From contig DAOVKX010000064.1 in assembly GCA_030631505.1 (NCBI GenBank), positions 1 through 6,014 on the forward strand: a stretch of 6,014 nucleotides of DNA, given 5' to 3'. Positions 1-5,301 of this stretch are shown piece by piece. Positions within the stretch are counted from its first letter, which is position 1. Every line of letters begins with the position of its first letter. This stretch comes from Candidatus Nanohaloarchaea archaeon. GTDB lineage: Archaea; EX4484-52; DAOVKX01. The position numbers were made by a program, and so were the translations under genes. The notes beneath the pieces were generated by a model. The model was not told where the DNA came from, did no database searches, and saw only the letters and a program-made list of their open reading frames with translations.

Positions 1-2
1 AA

Positions 3-1598
3 AATATTTCAAAAACAGTAAGCCAGCTAAAAGACTCATTCAGAACTCTCGAAGACATCTTCTTCGCAGACCGGCTGGAAATACTGGAAAACAAGGAAAC
101 TATCAGCGAAATAAAAGAACTCGCAACAACTGCAAAGGAAAAGCTAAGTCTGCTGGAAAACGCAGTAAAAATGCTCGGAGAAAAAAAGAAGAGTGCAGAA
201 GAAAATGAACTCCCCGAACTGTACAATAAAATAAACAGTTTAGCTGCCGGCATGGATAACATAAAAAAAGTCATGAACAATTTAAACGCAAAAAGTTCCT
301 CTCAGGCGACCTCAATTGAAAACAATGAGATAAATAGAATAAAAACCGATTTTGGAGCCCTGAAAAATAATTTTAACCGGCTGATAGACATCATAAAGGG
401 CAACTTTAACGAACATACTGCCCAGATAGAGTCGCTTGACGAAAAAATGGAAGGAATCAAAAAGCTTAATGAGGAAGCAGAAAGAAGGATAACTGAATTA
501 AAAACCTTCAGCGTCACCCCGAAAACAAAAAGAACAAAAAAGATTATTGAAGAACTTGAAAAACAAAAAGCATACGACAAAGAAATGCTGGAAAAACTGG
601 AATCCATAGTTAAAAAAAATCAGGAAAAAATTGAAAATCTTGAGGAAACAGGCAGTTTAAGCAGGGATAGTTTAGACAGATTAAAAAAAGAAACTGATTC
701 TGCAAAAGAATTAGGGCTTAAAGTCGAAAAGAATATGGAAGAAATCCGGAATATTATAAAAGTAAACGACCTTGATGCCCTTTTGACCAAACTCAACCAG
801 TTCAGGGGAATAGAACAGATTGATTCTGACATTAAAAAAGCAATAGAAGACGAACTCAAAACAGTAAAAAACGTCATGAATGAAATTGAACTGAACTTTG
901 AAAGGCGGATACAAAGCACAAAAATTGAAAACAACGAAAGGGTAAACGAACTGCGTCTGGAACTTTTAAAAAACGTAAAGCAGCTTGGCTCTTTAAACGT
1001 AACACTAAAAGAAGAGCTGGACAAGATAAGGCAGATAAAAACAGAAGGCAGATTAAGTGAAAAAGATAAGGAAGCTATACTTAAATTAGAGCAGACAATT
1101 GAAGAGCTAAAGGAAAAAAATAACAGAATTATTGAAACTGAAGCCATGGAAGTTCAGAAAAACAGCAGGGAAAATGAAAAATTACAAAAAGAACATCCCT
1201 CAGAAACCGAAGAGCTCCCAAAAGGTAGAAAAGAAATGGTTGAAAAAATACGGGAAATGGAAAAACATCTTGAGGAAAGGCAGATACATGTAAACAGGGA
1301 AGCTTATTCAAGAATCAGGGAAATCATAAAACCTTTAAAGACTAATGTAGAAAATCTTACAGATGAGATAGAAGCCATAAAAGAAGGTATGAAAGACGAG
1401 ATTGAGGAAAGGACAGTAGAGGAACTGAAACCCGAAATCAGAGGCGTAATAAAAGACCAGATGGCACTGTTCATAGAAAACATACTTAAACCCCTGCAGA
1501 ATGAAAACACTCTGTTAAGGGAAGAAATCAAAGAGCTAAAACAGATTTATATGAAACTTAACAAGATTCAGTCACAGCAACCGATAATTATAGAATAG
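3..1598 (+). CDS. Long coiled-coil protein, 5' partial, function unknown
   Basis: The reading frame is open from the left edge through the TAG at 1596-1598, giving at least 531 visible residues. The ATG at 171 is internal: the 56 codons before it have no stop and the same composition (for example KDSFRTLEDIFF, then LEILENKETISEIKEL), so the real start lies outside the window. The visible protein is almost entirely predicted alpha-helix, rich in Lys, Glu, Asn, Leu and Ile with heptad-like hydrophobic spacing, as in long coiled coils. A short Thr/Lys/Pro segment (TFSVTPKTKRTKK, about residues 171-183 of the visible part) breaks the coil. The C-terminus ends in a leucine-rich helix and a tail with QSQQPIIIE. 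There is no Walker motif, membrane segment or cysteine pair, so an SMC/Rad50 ATPase head is not present in the visible part. It may be a cytoskeletal or scaffold protein, but no family is recognised. The gene converges on ftsZ and is followed at once by a tiny basic ribosomal-type gene. Confidence 0.85.
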   Translation, partial: NISKTVSQLKDSFRTLEDIFFADRLEILENKETISEIKELATTAKEKLSLLENAVKMLGEKKKSAEENELPELYNKINSLAAGMDNIKKVMNNLNAKSSSQATSIENNEINRIKTDFGALKNNFNRLIDIIKGNFNEHTAQIESLDEKMEGIKKLNEEAERRITELKTFSVTPKTKRTKKIIEELEKQKAYDKEMLEKLESIVKKNQEKIENLEETGSLSRDSLDRLKKETDSAKELGLKVEKNMEEIRNIIKVNDLDALLTKLNQFRGIEQIDSDIKKAIEDELKTVKNVMNEIELNFERRIQSTKIENNERVNELRLELLKNVKQLGSLNVTLKEELDKIRQIKTEGRLSEKDKEAILKLEQTIEELKEKNNRIIETEAMEVQKNSRENEKLQKEHPSETEELPKGRKEMVEKIREMEKHLEERQIHVNREAYSRIREIIKPLKTNVENLTDEIEAIKEGMKDEIEERTVEELKPEIRGVIKDQMALFIENILKPLQNENTLLREEIKELKQIYMKLNKIQSQQPIIIE

Positions 1599-1606
1599 GG
1601 GTGATC
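1599..1606 (+). promoter_or_regulatory. Shine-Dalgarno site of the tiny basic gene
   Basis: GGGTGATC, starting directly after the stop codon of the coiled-coil gene, matches the sequence complementary to an archaeal 16S 3' end (GGAGGTGAT). The core GGTGA (1600-1604) is 5 nt before the ATT at 1610. The same core and the same 5-nt gap occur before the ATG of gatC in this window. This supports initiation at ATT 1610 rather than at GTG 1601, which lies inside the binding site itself. Confidence 0.6.
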
Positions 1607-1609
1607 TAT

Positions 1610-1702
1610 ATTCCCTGTGGAAAAAAAAGAAAAAAGCAAAAAATGAGAACGCATAAATTAAAGAAAAGACGAAAGAGCATGAGGCATAAGACCAAAAAAT
1701 AA
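1610..1702 (+). CDS. Tiny basic protein, AURKAIP1/COX24 (mS38/bS22)-like ribosomal protein
   Basis: This frame encodes about 30 residues containing PCGKKRKKQK, then MRTHKLKKRR and ending RHKTKK. Of 30 residues 17 are Lys or Arg and none is acidic. From memory, the layout closely matches the short AURKAIP1/COX24-domain proteins of Bacteroidetes (PSGKKRKRHK, THKRKKRLRKNRHKKK), relatives of mitochondrial mS38 and mycobacterial bS22, which bind small-subunit rRNA near the decoding region. The role here is inferred to be ribosomal. eL41, another minute Lys/Arg-rich archaeal ribosomal protein, is the main alternative. No ATG lies upstream in frame. Family alignment and the GGTGA spacing favour a rare AUU start at 1610; GTG at 1601 would give 33 residues, and ATG at 1643 would remove the conserved GKKRKK part. 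It follows the coiled-coil gene with almost no gap, so the two are probably co-transcribed. Confidence 0.65.
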   Translation: MPCGKKRKKQKMRTHKLKKRRKSMRHKTKK

Positions 1703-1831
1703 AGAACAGATTATATTATTTTCTGGATTAAAGACCCTAAAAACAGGTCTTTTGAGAACTTTATGAGGGGTACGCTTCAGATTGACGACCCAAAATTCAC
1801 TAAACAGTATACGCCGATTAAACATAATTAG
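1703..1831 (+). other. In-frame open stretch after the tiny gene, possible gene remnant or 22-codon ORF
   Basis: Directly after the TAA at 1700-1702 the same frame stays open for 42 codons to a TAG at 1829-1831. The translation is protein-like and quite unlike the basic gene before it (YIIFWIKDPKNRSFENF, then MRGTLQIDDPKF). The only ATG is at 1763 (22 codons), preceded by no clear ribosome binding site. It could be chance, an eroded gene end or a microprotein. No family is recognised. Confidence 0.2.
1730..1753 (+). terminator. Hairpin terminator candidate after the coiled-coil/tiny-gene unit
   Basis: AAAGACC (1730-1736) and GGTCTTT (1746-1752) form a perfect 7-bp stem around a 9-nt A-rich loop, ending in TTTT. 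It lies 27 bases after the stop of the tiny basic gene, and a T-rich tract (1711-1724) precedes it. Archaeal termination depends mainly on T-rich tracts, so either element could end the transcript. Confidence 0.45.
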
Positions 1832-1906
1832 TTTAAGGCATTGCTTTATTACAAATCCTTTCTCTCAGACGCGCAGAAAATGTCAGTTTGTCTTCTGCAT
1901 GGCTTC

Positions 1907-1946
1907 AAAATAAAAAAGAAGGAGGGGTTAGAGCGAAAACTGCTCT
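1907..1946 (-). terminator. ftsZ terminator candidate
   Basis: Read on the minus strand after the ftsZ stop, a 5-bp stem AGAGC/GCTCT (1946-1942 with 1934-1930) is followed by a pyrimidine stretch and then a strong T-rich tract (1920-1907, TTCTTTTTTATTTT). The position, 30-70 nt beyond the ftsZ stop codon, and the T-run fit an archaeal factor-independent terminator. Confidence 0.5.
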
Positions 1947-1974
1947 GTAAACAGTTCCCGCCCTTTAATGAAAC

Positions 1975-3111
1975 TTATCTGACTACGCTGATGCCTAATG
2001 TTTTTCCTATATCTCTGACATCAACGGTTTCTGCAGGCTCGGGTCCGAGGATGTACTGGGACTTGACTCCGGTAATAATCGTTATAACTCTCAGCTTCCC
2101 TTTCAGTGAATCATCGATTCTGGCGCCCCATATAGTCTGCGCTCCGGGGTCAAGGTGTTTTGCAACAAACTCACCGATTTCGTTTACCTCGTTTAATTTC
2201 ATGTCAGGACCCCCCGTAATATGGATTAATGCCCCATTGGCACCTTTAAACTCAACATCCAGCAAAGGATTTGTCATCGCCTGCTCTATTGCTTCCCTTG
2301 CCCTTGCAGCGCTTGATGCTTCACCAACCCCTATCGCGGCAACACCCCCGCATTGCATTATAGTCTTTACATCTGCATAATCCAGATTAACCAGACTTGG
2401 CGTTGAAATAGTCTCTGTTATGCCCTTTATCATTGTCACGATTATTTCATCCGCAAGCGAAAATGCCTGCTTGATTGGCATTTCTCCTGCAACCTCCAGA
2501 AGCTTGTTGTTCTCTATAACGATGACTGTATCGCATTTTGACCTTAGGTCTGCAAGGCCTTCCTCTGCCTTTAAAATCCTGCTTCCCTCTATGCCAAAGG
2601 GCATTGTTACAACGCCGATAACAATAGCATCCTGTGATTTTGCCATTTCCGCAATTACAGGGCTCGCTCCGGTTCCTGTGCCGCCACCCATCCCTGCCAC
2701 CAGGAATATCATATCTACATTCCTCATAAGGTCTCTCAGTTCATTCATGGACTCCTCAGCGGCTTTTTTTCCTTTTATAGGATAACCACCGCAGCCAAGC
2801 CCTTTTGTAAGCTCGGTTCCAATCAACAGTTTCTTGTCTGCCCGAACTGACATAAGGTGTTGATGGTCTGTATTAAGAGCTATTGTTTCTGCCCCTTTGA
2901 CACCCATATAAGACAGCCGGTTCACTGCATTATTCCCCATGCCGCCTGCGCCAATAACCAGCATTCTGGCAGAGCCCTTCACAGCCCCGGAAACAGAAGT
3001 CTCCCCAAACGATTGTTTTTGAACCGGCGATACCTGAGCTAAAACATCGTTTACCTCGCTTGTTCTTTCAGCCACTTGCCTCGAAATGGCATTTTCTATC
3101 AAAGATTTCAT
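1975..3111 (-). CDS. ftsZ: Cell division protein FtsZ (archaeal FtsZ1-like)
   Basis: This 378-residue tubulin-like GTPase polymerises into the cytokinetic ring. Visible motifs are the first glycine-rich nucleotide loop GAGGMGNN (54-61), ALNTD (78-82), GLGCGGYP (104-111), the tubulin signature GGGTGTG (142-148) and the catalytic T7 loop NLDYAD (242-247), which keeps both acidic residues needed for GTP hydrolysis by the next subunit. The C-terminal domain includes NPLLDV (281-286), GALIHITGG (293-301) and IWGARIDDSLKGKLRVITIITGV. The order and wording resemble archaeal FtsZ1 (compare ADKKLLIGTELTKGLG). An N-terminal extension of about 45 residues, beginning MKSLIENAISR, and a short tail ending LGISVVR also recall FtsZ1. 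The start is fixed by GGAGGGG 5 nt upstream. The gene stands alone, convergent with the left genes. The length is normal and no key residue is missing. The family is certain; the FtsZ1 subtype is inferred. Confidence 0.97.
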   Translation of the reverse strand: MKSLIENAISRQVAERTSEVNDVLAQVSPVQKQSFGETSVSGAVKGSARMLVIGAGGMGNNAVNRLSYMGVKGAETIALNTDHQHLMSVRADKKLLIGTELTKGLGCGGYPIKGKKAAEESMNELRDLMRNVDMIFLVAGMGGGTGTGASPVIAEMAKSQDAIVIGVVTMPFGIEGSRILKAEEGLADLRSKCDTVIVIENNKLLEVAGEMPIKQAFSLADEIIVTMIKGITETISTPSLVNLDYADVKTIMQCGGVAAIGVGEASSAARAREAIEQAMTNPLLDVEFKGANGALIHITGGPDMKLNEVNEIGEFVAKHLDPGAQTIWGARIDDSLKGKLRVITIITGVKSQYILGPEPAETVDVRDIGKTLGISVVR

Positions 3112-3115
3112 ATTT

Positions 3116-3123
3116 ACCCCTCC
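3116..3123 (-). promoter_or_regulatory. Shine-Dalgarno site of ftsZ
   Basis: On the minus strand GGAGGGGT lies immediately upstream of TAAATATG, with 5 nt between GGAGGGG and the ATG at 3111. It is the strongest ribosome binding site in the window and settles the ftsZ start. Confidence 0.8.
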
Positions 3124-3147
3124 AAACAGTTTGATGTATAATGCAAA

Positions 3148-3164
3148 CTATATTTTTTAAAAGG
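3148..3164 (-). promoter_or_regulatory. ftsZ promoter, TATA-like box
   Basis: On the minus strand CCTTTTAAAAAATATAG gives an A/T-only box (3150-3163). About 25 nt downstream, near 3131, would be the transcript start, leaving a leader of about 20 nt that contains the Shine-Dalgarno site. A second A/T box (3186-3194, TTTAAATAA on this strand) lies farther upstream and could be an alternative. Confidence 0.45.
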
Positions 3165-3185
3165 CATATTAGACCAACGAAAAAC

Positions 3186-3338
3186 TTATTTAAACCAGTC
3201 AATATACCTATATTTAGAACTAATAGAACATAATCAAATCTAAGATAGTTTAAGAACAGACTAACTCGCTCAAGTTAGTAATCGTTCATTGATTATCGCC
3301 AAATAATCTATGAACTTAATACTTTTATTTTCTATTTC
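3186..3338 (+). ncRNA. Possible small structured RNA: TATA-like box, two hairpins, T-rich end
   Basis: In the 422-base gap upstream of ftsZ, an A/T box (TTATTTAAA, 3186-3194) is followed by two adjacent hairpins. The first is ACTAACT/AGTTAGT (3260-3266 with 3273-3279, 6-nt loop). The second pairs GTTCAT with ATGAAC and GATTAT with ATAATC (3284-3296 with 3303-3315), a 12-bp stem broken by one T-T mismatch around the loop CGCCAA. A T-rich run (3323-3337) follows. The arrangement looks like a short transcript of about 100-120 nt ending at the T-run. The hairpins are seen; that they form a transcribed RNA, and on the plus strand, is inference. The longer palindrome could instead bind a regulator. 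No tRNA, C/D-box or known riboswitch pattern was found. Confidence 0.3.
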
Positions 3339-3500
3339 TGATGTATATATGCTTTTAGATAGGCGTATGTCTATATTTTAAAGGTTATTTTGCAGTGTAT
3401 AAATCGCTTTTATTCTCAATTGGTGTTTTTGGATTTCGGATAATAATTTCTGCAAAGAGAAAAACTTCTCTTATTCCCATATGTTATGTTCAATCAGTGG
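3339..3500. other. AT-rich non-coding remainder of the ftsZ/orphan-gene gap
   Basis: I see no convincing gene here on either strand. The only structure is a 7-bp hairpin AAGAGAA/TTCTCTT with an AAAC loop (3455-3461 with 3466-3472), without a following T-run. Several scattered TATA-like strings (for example TATAAAT near 3398-3404) are expected at this base composition. Confidence 0.4.
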
Positions 3501-3504
3501 CAAA

Positions 3505-3512
3505 TTTTTAAA
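3505..3512 (+). promoter_or_regulatory. TATA-like box of the 74-residue orphan gene
   Basis: TTTTTAAA is centred about 25 nt before the ATG at 3534. That spacing puts the transcript start at or next to the start codon, the archaeal leaderless pattern. No good Shine-Dalgarno site lies in between; a GTGA at 3520-3523 is too far away at 10 nt. Confidence 0.5.
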
Positions 3513-3533
3513 GTTATTTGTGAATAAATAGTT

Positions 3534-3758
3534 ATGCCAAATTATGATTTTATGATTGGTGTAAGTGAAATCAACCCTGAAGTAGAGGCTGATTTAAGTA
3601 AATTAGGCGTAATTTTTGGTAAAATACCTGAATTGAATGCTTATTTTCTTAGTGTCGAAATAAAAGAAACCGGAGAACAAGGGAGGGAAAAATACTCAGA
3701 CTTAGTGATTGAAATAGATAGTAAAGAATATGTCAAACTTTGGTTAGTTGATCCCTAA
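3534..3758 (+). CDS. Hypothetical 74-residue protein, orphan
   Basis: This small soluble, mildly acidic protein has no signal peptide, membrane segment, Cys pair or familiar motif. The first half contains VSEINPEVEADLSKLGVIFG, which suggests a helix, then a strand. The second half alternates charged and hydrophobic residues (AYFLSVEIKE, YSDLVIEIDS, EYVKLWLVDP), as in a small beta-rich fold. A leaderless-type promoter is correctly spaced in front of the ATG, which supports it being expressed. It stands alone between the ftsZ upstream region and the convergent csaA, with no partner. Function is unknown. A chance frame is possible because it is short, but the protein-like composition and the promoter argue for a gene. 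Confidence 0.55.
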   Translation: MPNYDFMIGVSEINPEVEADLSKLGVIFGKIPELNAYFLSVEIKETGEQGREKYSDLVIEIDSKEYVKLWLVDP

Positions 3759-3836
3759 CGTTCTCCACCCGAACCCCCCTCACTGCTTTCACAAAACTTC
3801 TCTTAACGCTGGAGTTATGCCTAACCCTAAAAACCA

Positions 3837-4169
3837 TTAATACAATCTTCCGCCAATCGGAACATCTCTTTCCGGCTCAATCAGAACGCACTCCCCATCC
3901 CTGTCAGGAACTCCCAGAGTCAATACTTCGGACACGGTAGGCCCAATTTGTCTTGGCGGGAAATTCACAACGCAAAGAACTAATTTGCCTTTCAGGTCTT
4001 CCTTTGTATAATTTTTTACAAGCTGAGCGCAGGACTTCTCTATCCCTGTTTCGCCGCCAAAATCTATTTTCAGTTTGTACGACGGCGTTCTTGCTTCAGG
4101 AAAATCCTCAGCATCTATAATTTTGCCAACCCGGATATCCAGCTTTTGAAAATCGTCAAATGTCGCCAT
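3837..4169 (-). CDS. csaA: CsaA-type tRNA-binding-domain protein (putative secretion chaperone)
   Basis: The 110-residue protein is a single OB-fold tRNA-binding domain of the EMAP-II/MetG C-terminal type. It matches the CsaA subgroup along its whole length: DFQKLDIRVGKI (6-17), FPEAR (23-27), KLKIDFG (32-38), SCAQL (46-50), and the signature VVNFPPRQIGPTVSEVLTLG (67-86), which includes the dimer and ligand-pocket region. The length equals that of Bacillus CsaA. In bacteria CsaA acts as a homodimeric export-related chaperone that can bind SecA and preproteins; in archaea the role is less clear, and tRNA or aminoacyl-tRNA synthetase binding is an alternative. The gene has a TATA-like box spaced for a leaderless transcript, is divergent from the phosphoribosyltransferase gene and converges on the 74-residue orphan. 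TTTTT on the minus strand 3 nt after the stop may help termination. The domain is secure, the cellular role less so. Confidence 0.93.
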   Translation of the reverse strand: MATFDDFQKLDIRVGKIIDAEDFPEARTPSYKLKIDFGGETGIEKSCAQLVKNYTKEDLKGKLVLCVVNFPPRQIGPTVSEVLTLGVPDRDGECVLIEPERDVPIGGRLY

Positions 4170-4190
4170 GATAAACCATTATAAAAAAAG

Positions 4191-4204
4191 CATTATATAT
4201 TTAA
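4191..4204 (-). promoter_or_regulatory. csaA promoter, TATA-like box
   Basis: On the minus strand GTTAAATATATAAT is centred about 28 nt before the csaA ATG at 4169, so transcription should start within a few bases of the start codon. No Shine-Dalgarno site is present, which agrees with leaderless translation. Confidence 0.6.
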
Positions 4205-4215
4205 CTGGCCCGTTC

Positions 4216-4227
4216 TTCATTAATGAA
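4216..4227. promoter_or_regulatory. 12-base perfect palindrome between divergent promoters, candidate operator
   Basis: TTCATTAATGAA is a perfect inverted repeat about 12 nt upstream of the csaA TATA-like box and about 40-50 nt upstream of the promoter of the phosphoribosyltransferase gene. The dyad shape and position suit a dimeric helix-turn-helix regulator acting on one or both genes. A/T-rich palindromes this short also arise by chance. Confidence 0.3.
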
Positions 4228-4251
4228 AACTTGTAATCTATGTATTCGGTT

Positions 4252-4276
4252 CTTAAAATAGATTAAGATAAATACT
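4252..4276 (+). promoter_or_regulatory. Promoter region of the phosphoribosyltransferase gene
   Basis: Two A/T boxes precede the ATG at 4297: CTTAAAATA (4252-4260) and GATAAATAC (4267-4275). The second is centred about 26 nt before the ATG and would give a leaderless transcript; the first would give a leader of about 15 nt. No Shine-Dalgarno site is visible before the ATG. Confidence 0.45.
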
Positions 4277-4296
4277 TTACTAACGAAATTCTAAGT

Positions 4297-4953
4297 ATGT
4301 CTTATCTTGCAGAATACAAAAAAGAAGATTTTAAACGGGTATCTTGGAACGAATACAACCAGACTTTAGAAACGCTGCTTGAGAAGGTTCGTAAATACCT
4401 TCAGGAAAATAACATTAAAATAGATGCTGTAGTGCCTATTTTGAGAGGAGGCGCATTTCCAGGAACATACCTTACTTTCAGATTAGGGCTGCTGCGGATA
4501 TTGTCTGTCCAGTACAAATATTTCTTCATTAAAGGCAAAATAGAACTGAAAAAAATATTAGGCGTTCCGAAAGACACCAAACTCCCTGAATCCCCAGTAT
4601 TTTTATTAGTCGAAAACAATCATTGCTTCGGGCTGACTGCCTCAACCGCTGCCAAAGATTTAAAGGAACAATTCCCAAATTGTAAGATAATCTATGCAGT
4701 AGACCATGTAGATTACTCCCACCAGAAAATCGACAATACCGAGGTAACTCTTTATGGAAAACTGACCAACGAAACGCGGAAATTAAGCAAAGCAACAGCA
4801 GAAGAGAAAGGCCTGAGCAACACTATGTACCTTTTCCCCTGGGAAAATCTTGAGGAAGAATGGACAACAGTTCAGGGAAAGCAGTTTGAATACGGCGATG
4901 TAGAACCAACAATTAATAATTCTGAGAAGAAAGCTGTTATATCTAATGATTAA
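4297..4953 (+). CDS. Phosphoribosyltransferase-like protein (COG2236-like) with altered PRPP loop
   Basis: The 218-residue protein has the type I phosphoribosyltransferase fold pattern. After an N-terminal helix comes DAVVPILRGGAFPGTYL (43-59), the LRGG pyrophosphate-binding loop. The PRPP-loop position VFLLVENNHCFGLTAS follows at 101-116, then a C-terminal FPWE (180-183) typical of archaeal and bacterial xanthine/hypoxanthine-guanine phosphoribosyltransferase-like proteins. The expected role is purine-base salvage with PRPP. The canonical acidic pair plus DxxTGxT of the PRPP loop is here E-N-N-H-C-F-G-L-T: the second acidic residue is Asn and the Thr before Gly is Phe. The substrate may therefore differ, or activity may be reduced or regulatory. 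The last 20 or so residues are polar and probably disordered. It is divergent from csaA and lies 69 bp before gatC on the same strand. The fold is secure; the substrate is unknown. Confidence 0.8.
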   Translation: MSYLAEYKKEDFKRVSWNEYNQTLETLLEKVRKYLQENNIKIDAVVPILRGGAFPGTYLTFRLGLLRILSVQYKYFFIKGKIELKKILGVPKDTKLPESPVFLLVENNHCFGLTASTAAKDLKEQFPNCKIIYAVDHVDYSHQKIDNTEVTLYGKLTNETRKLSKATAEEKGLSNTMYLFPWENLEEEWTTVQGKQFEYGDVEPTINNSEKKAVISND

Positions 4954-5012
4954 AAAGTATAGAGTATTAATTCATCAAAAATTCTTAAAGATTAACTAAA
5001 CAATAAGTTATT

Positions 5013-5017
5013 GGTGA
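5013..5017 (+). promoter_or_regulatory. Shine-Dalgarno site of gatC
   Basis: GGTGA lies 5 nt before the ATG at 5023 and fixes the gatC start. A weak A/T element (TTCTTAAAG, 4982-4990) upstream could be a promoter. The presence of a Shine-Dalgarno site fits either a leadered transcript or read-through from the phosphoribosyltransferase gene. Confidence 0.65.
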
Positions 5018-5022
5018 AATAA

Positions 5023-5301
5023 ATGGCTTCTGACATAATAGACAAAGTTGCAAAAGTGGCGCGGCTGGAACTAAACAGTCAGGAAAAAAAGAAATTCTCA
5101 GAGGATTTGGACAGCATTTTAAAGGCGTTCAGCTCTCTGGACAAAGCTAATGTTAAAGGTGTAAAACCAACATTCCAGCCAATAGAAGTCAAAAACGTCA
5201 TGAGAAACGATGAAGTTGAAGAAAGCTTGAGCCAGAAAGACGCTCTTGCCAACACAAAACATAAAGAAAAGGGCTTCTTCAAAGGTCCAAAAGTGGTATA
5301 A
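5023..5301 (+). CDS. gatC: Asp/Glu-tRNA amidotransferase subunit GatC
   Basis: The 92-residue protein has the full GatC pattern: VAKVARLEL (9-17) in the first helix, a second helix (EKKKFSEDLDSILKAFSSLD), KGVKPTFQP (45-53), the MRNDEV segment (60-65) and the C-terminal GFFKGPKVV (84-92). GatC wraps around GatA and stabilises its contact with GatB in GatCAB, the enzyme that converts misacylated Glu-tRNA(Gln) or Asp-tRNA(Asn) into the correct aminoacyl-tRNA. The length is normal. It opens a tight plus-strand cluster: its TAA shares one base with the ATG of a 60-codon gene, and gatA follows that. gatB is not in the window. Confidence 0.93.
   Translation: MASDIIDKVAKVARLELNSQEKKKFSEDLDSILKAFSSLDKANVKGVKPTFQPIEVKNVMRNDEVEESLSQKDALANTKHKEKGFFKGPKVV

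Noticed and set aside
171..173. ATG at 171 as the start of the coiled-coil gene
   Set aside because: The frame is open for 56 more codons to the window edge with matching composition, and no ribosome binding site precedes this ATG.
302..1531. Several minus-strand frames (302-607, 620-1147, 1304-1531 and others)
   Set aside because: They are antisense to the coiled-coil gene. Their Ser/Phe-rich translations are what the reverse complement of Lys/Glu-rich codons produces.
1643..1645. ATG at 1643 as the start of the tiny basic gene
   Set aside because: It would remove the conserved GKKRKK part, and only A-rich sequence without a Shine-Dalgarno site lies before it.
1873..1898. GCAGAA/TTCTGC inverted repeat
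   Set aside because: Six pairs across a 14-nt loop, beyond the ftsZ T-rich terminator; expected by chance.
1841..2380. Plus-strand frame of 179 codons
   Set aside because: It lies almost wholly antisense to ftsZ, whose family and motifs are certain; the translation is a Ser/Pro/Ile-rich mirror frame without motifs.
3455..3472. Hairpin AAGAGAA/TTCTCTT
   Set aside because: Seven A/T-rich pairs with no T-run after them and no gene ending nearby; not enough to call a terminator or an RNA.
3755..3826. Integron attC-like arrangement after the 74-residue gene
   Set aside because: The minus strand reads GCATAAC ... GTTAGGG about 70 nt apart with TCCA/TGGA inside, recalling attC boxes. The inner spacers are unequal, the central part has no stem, and there is no second site before the orphan gene and no integrase, so chance is more likely.
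4401..4795. Minus-strand frames inside the phosphoribosyltransferase gene
   Set aside because: Antisense to a gene with clear family motifs; no promoter, ribosome binding site or recognisable product.
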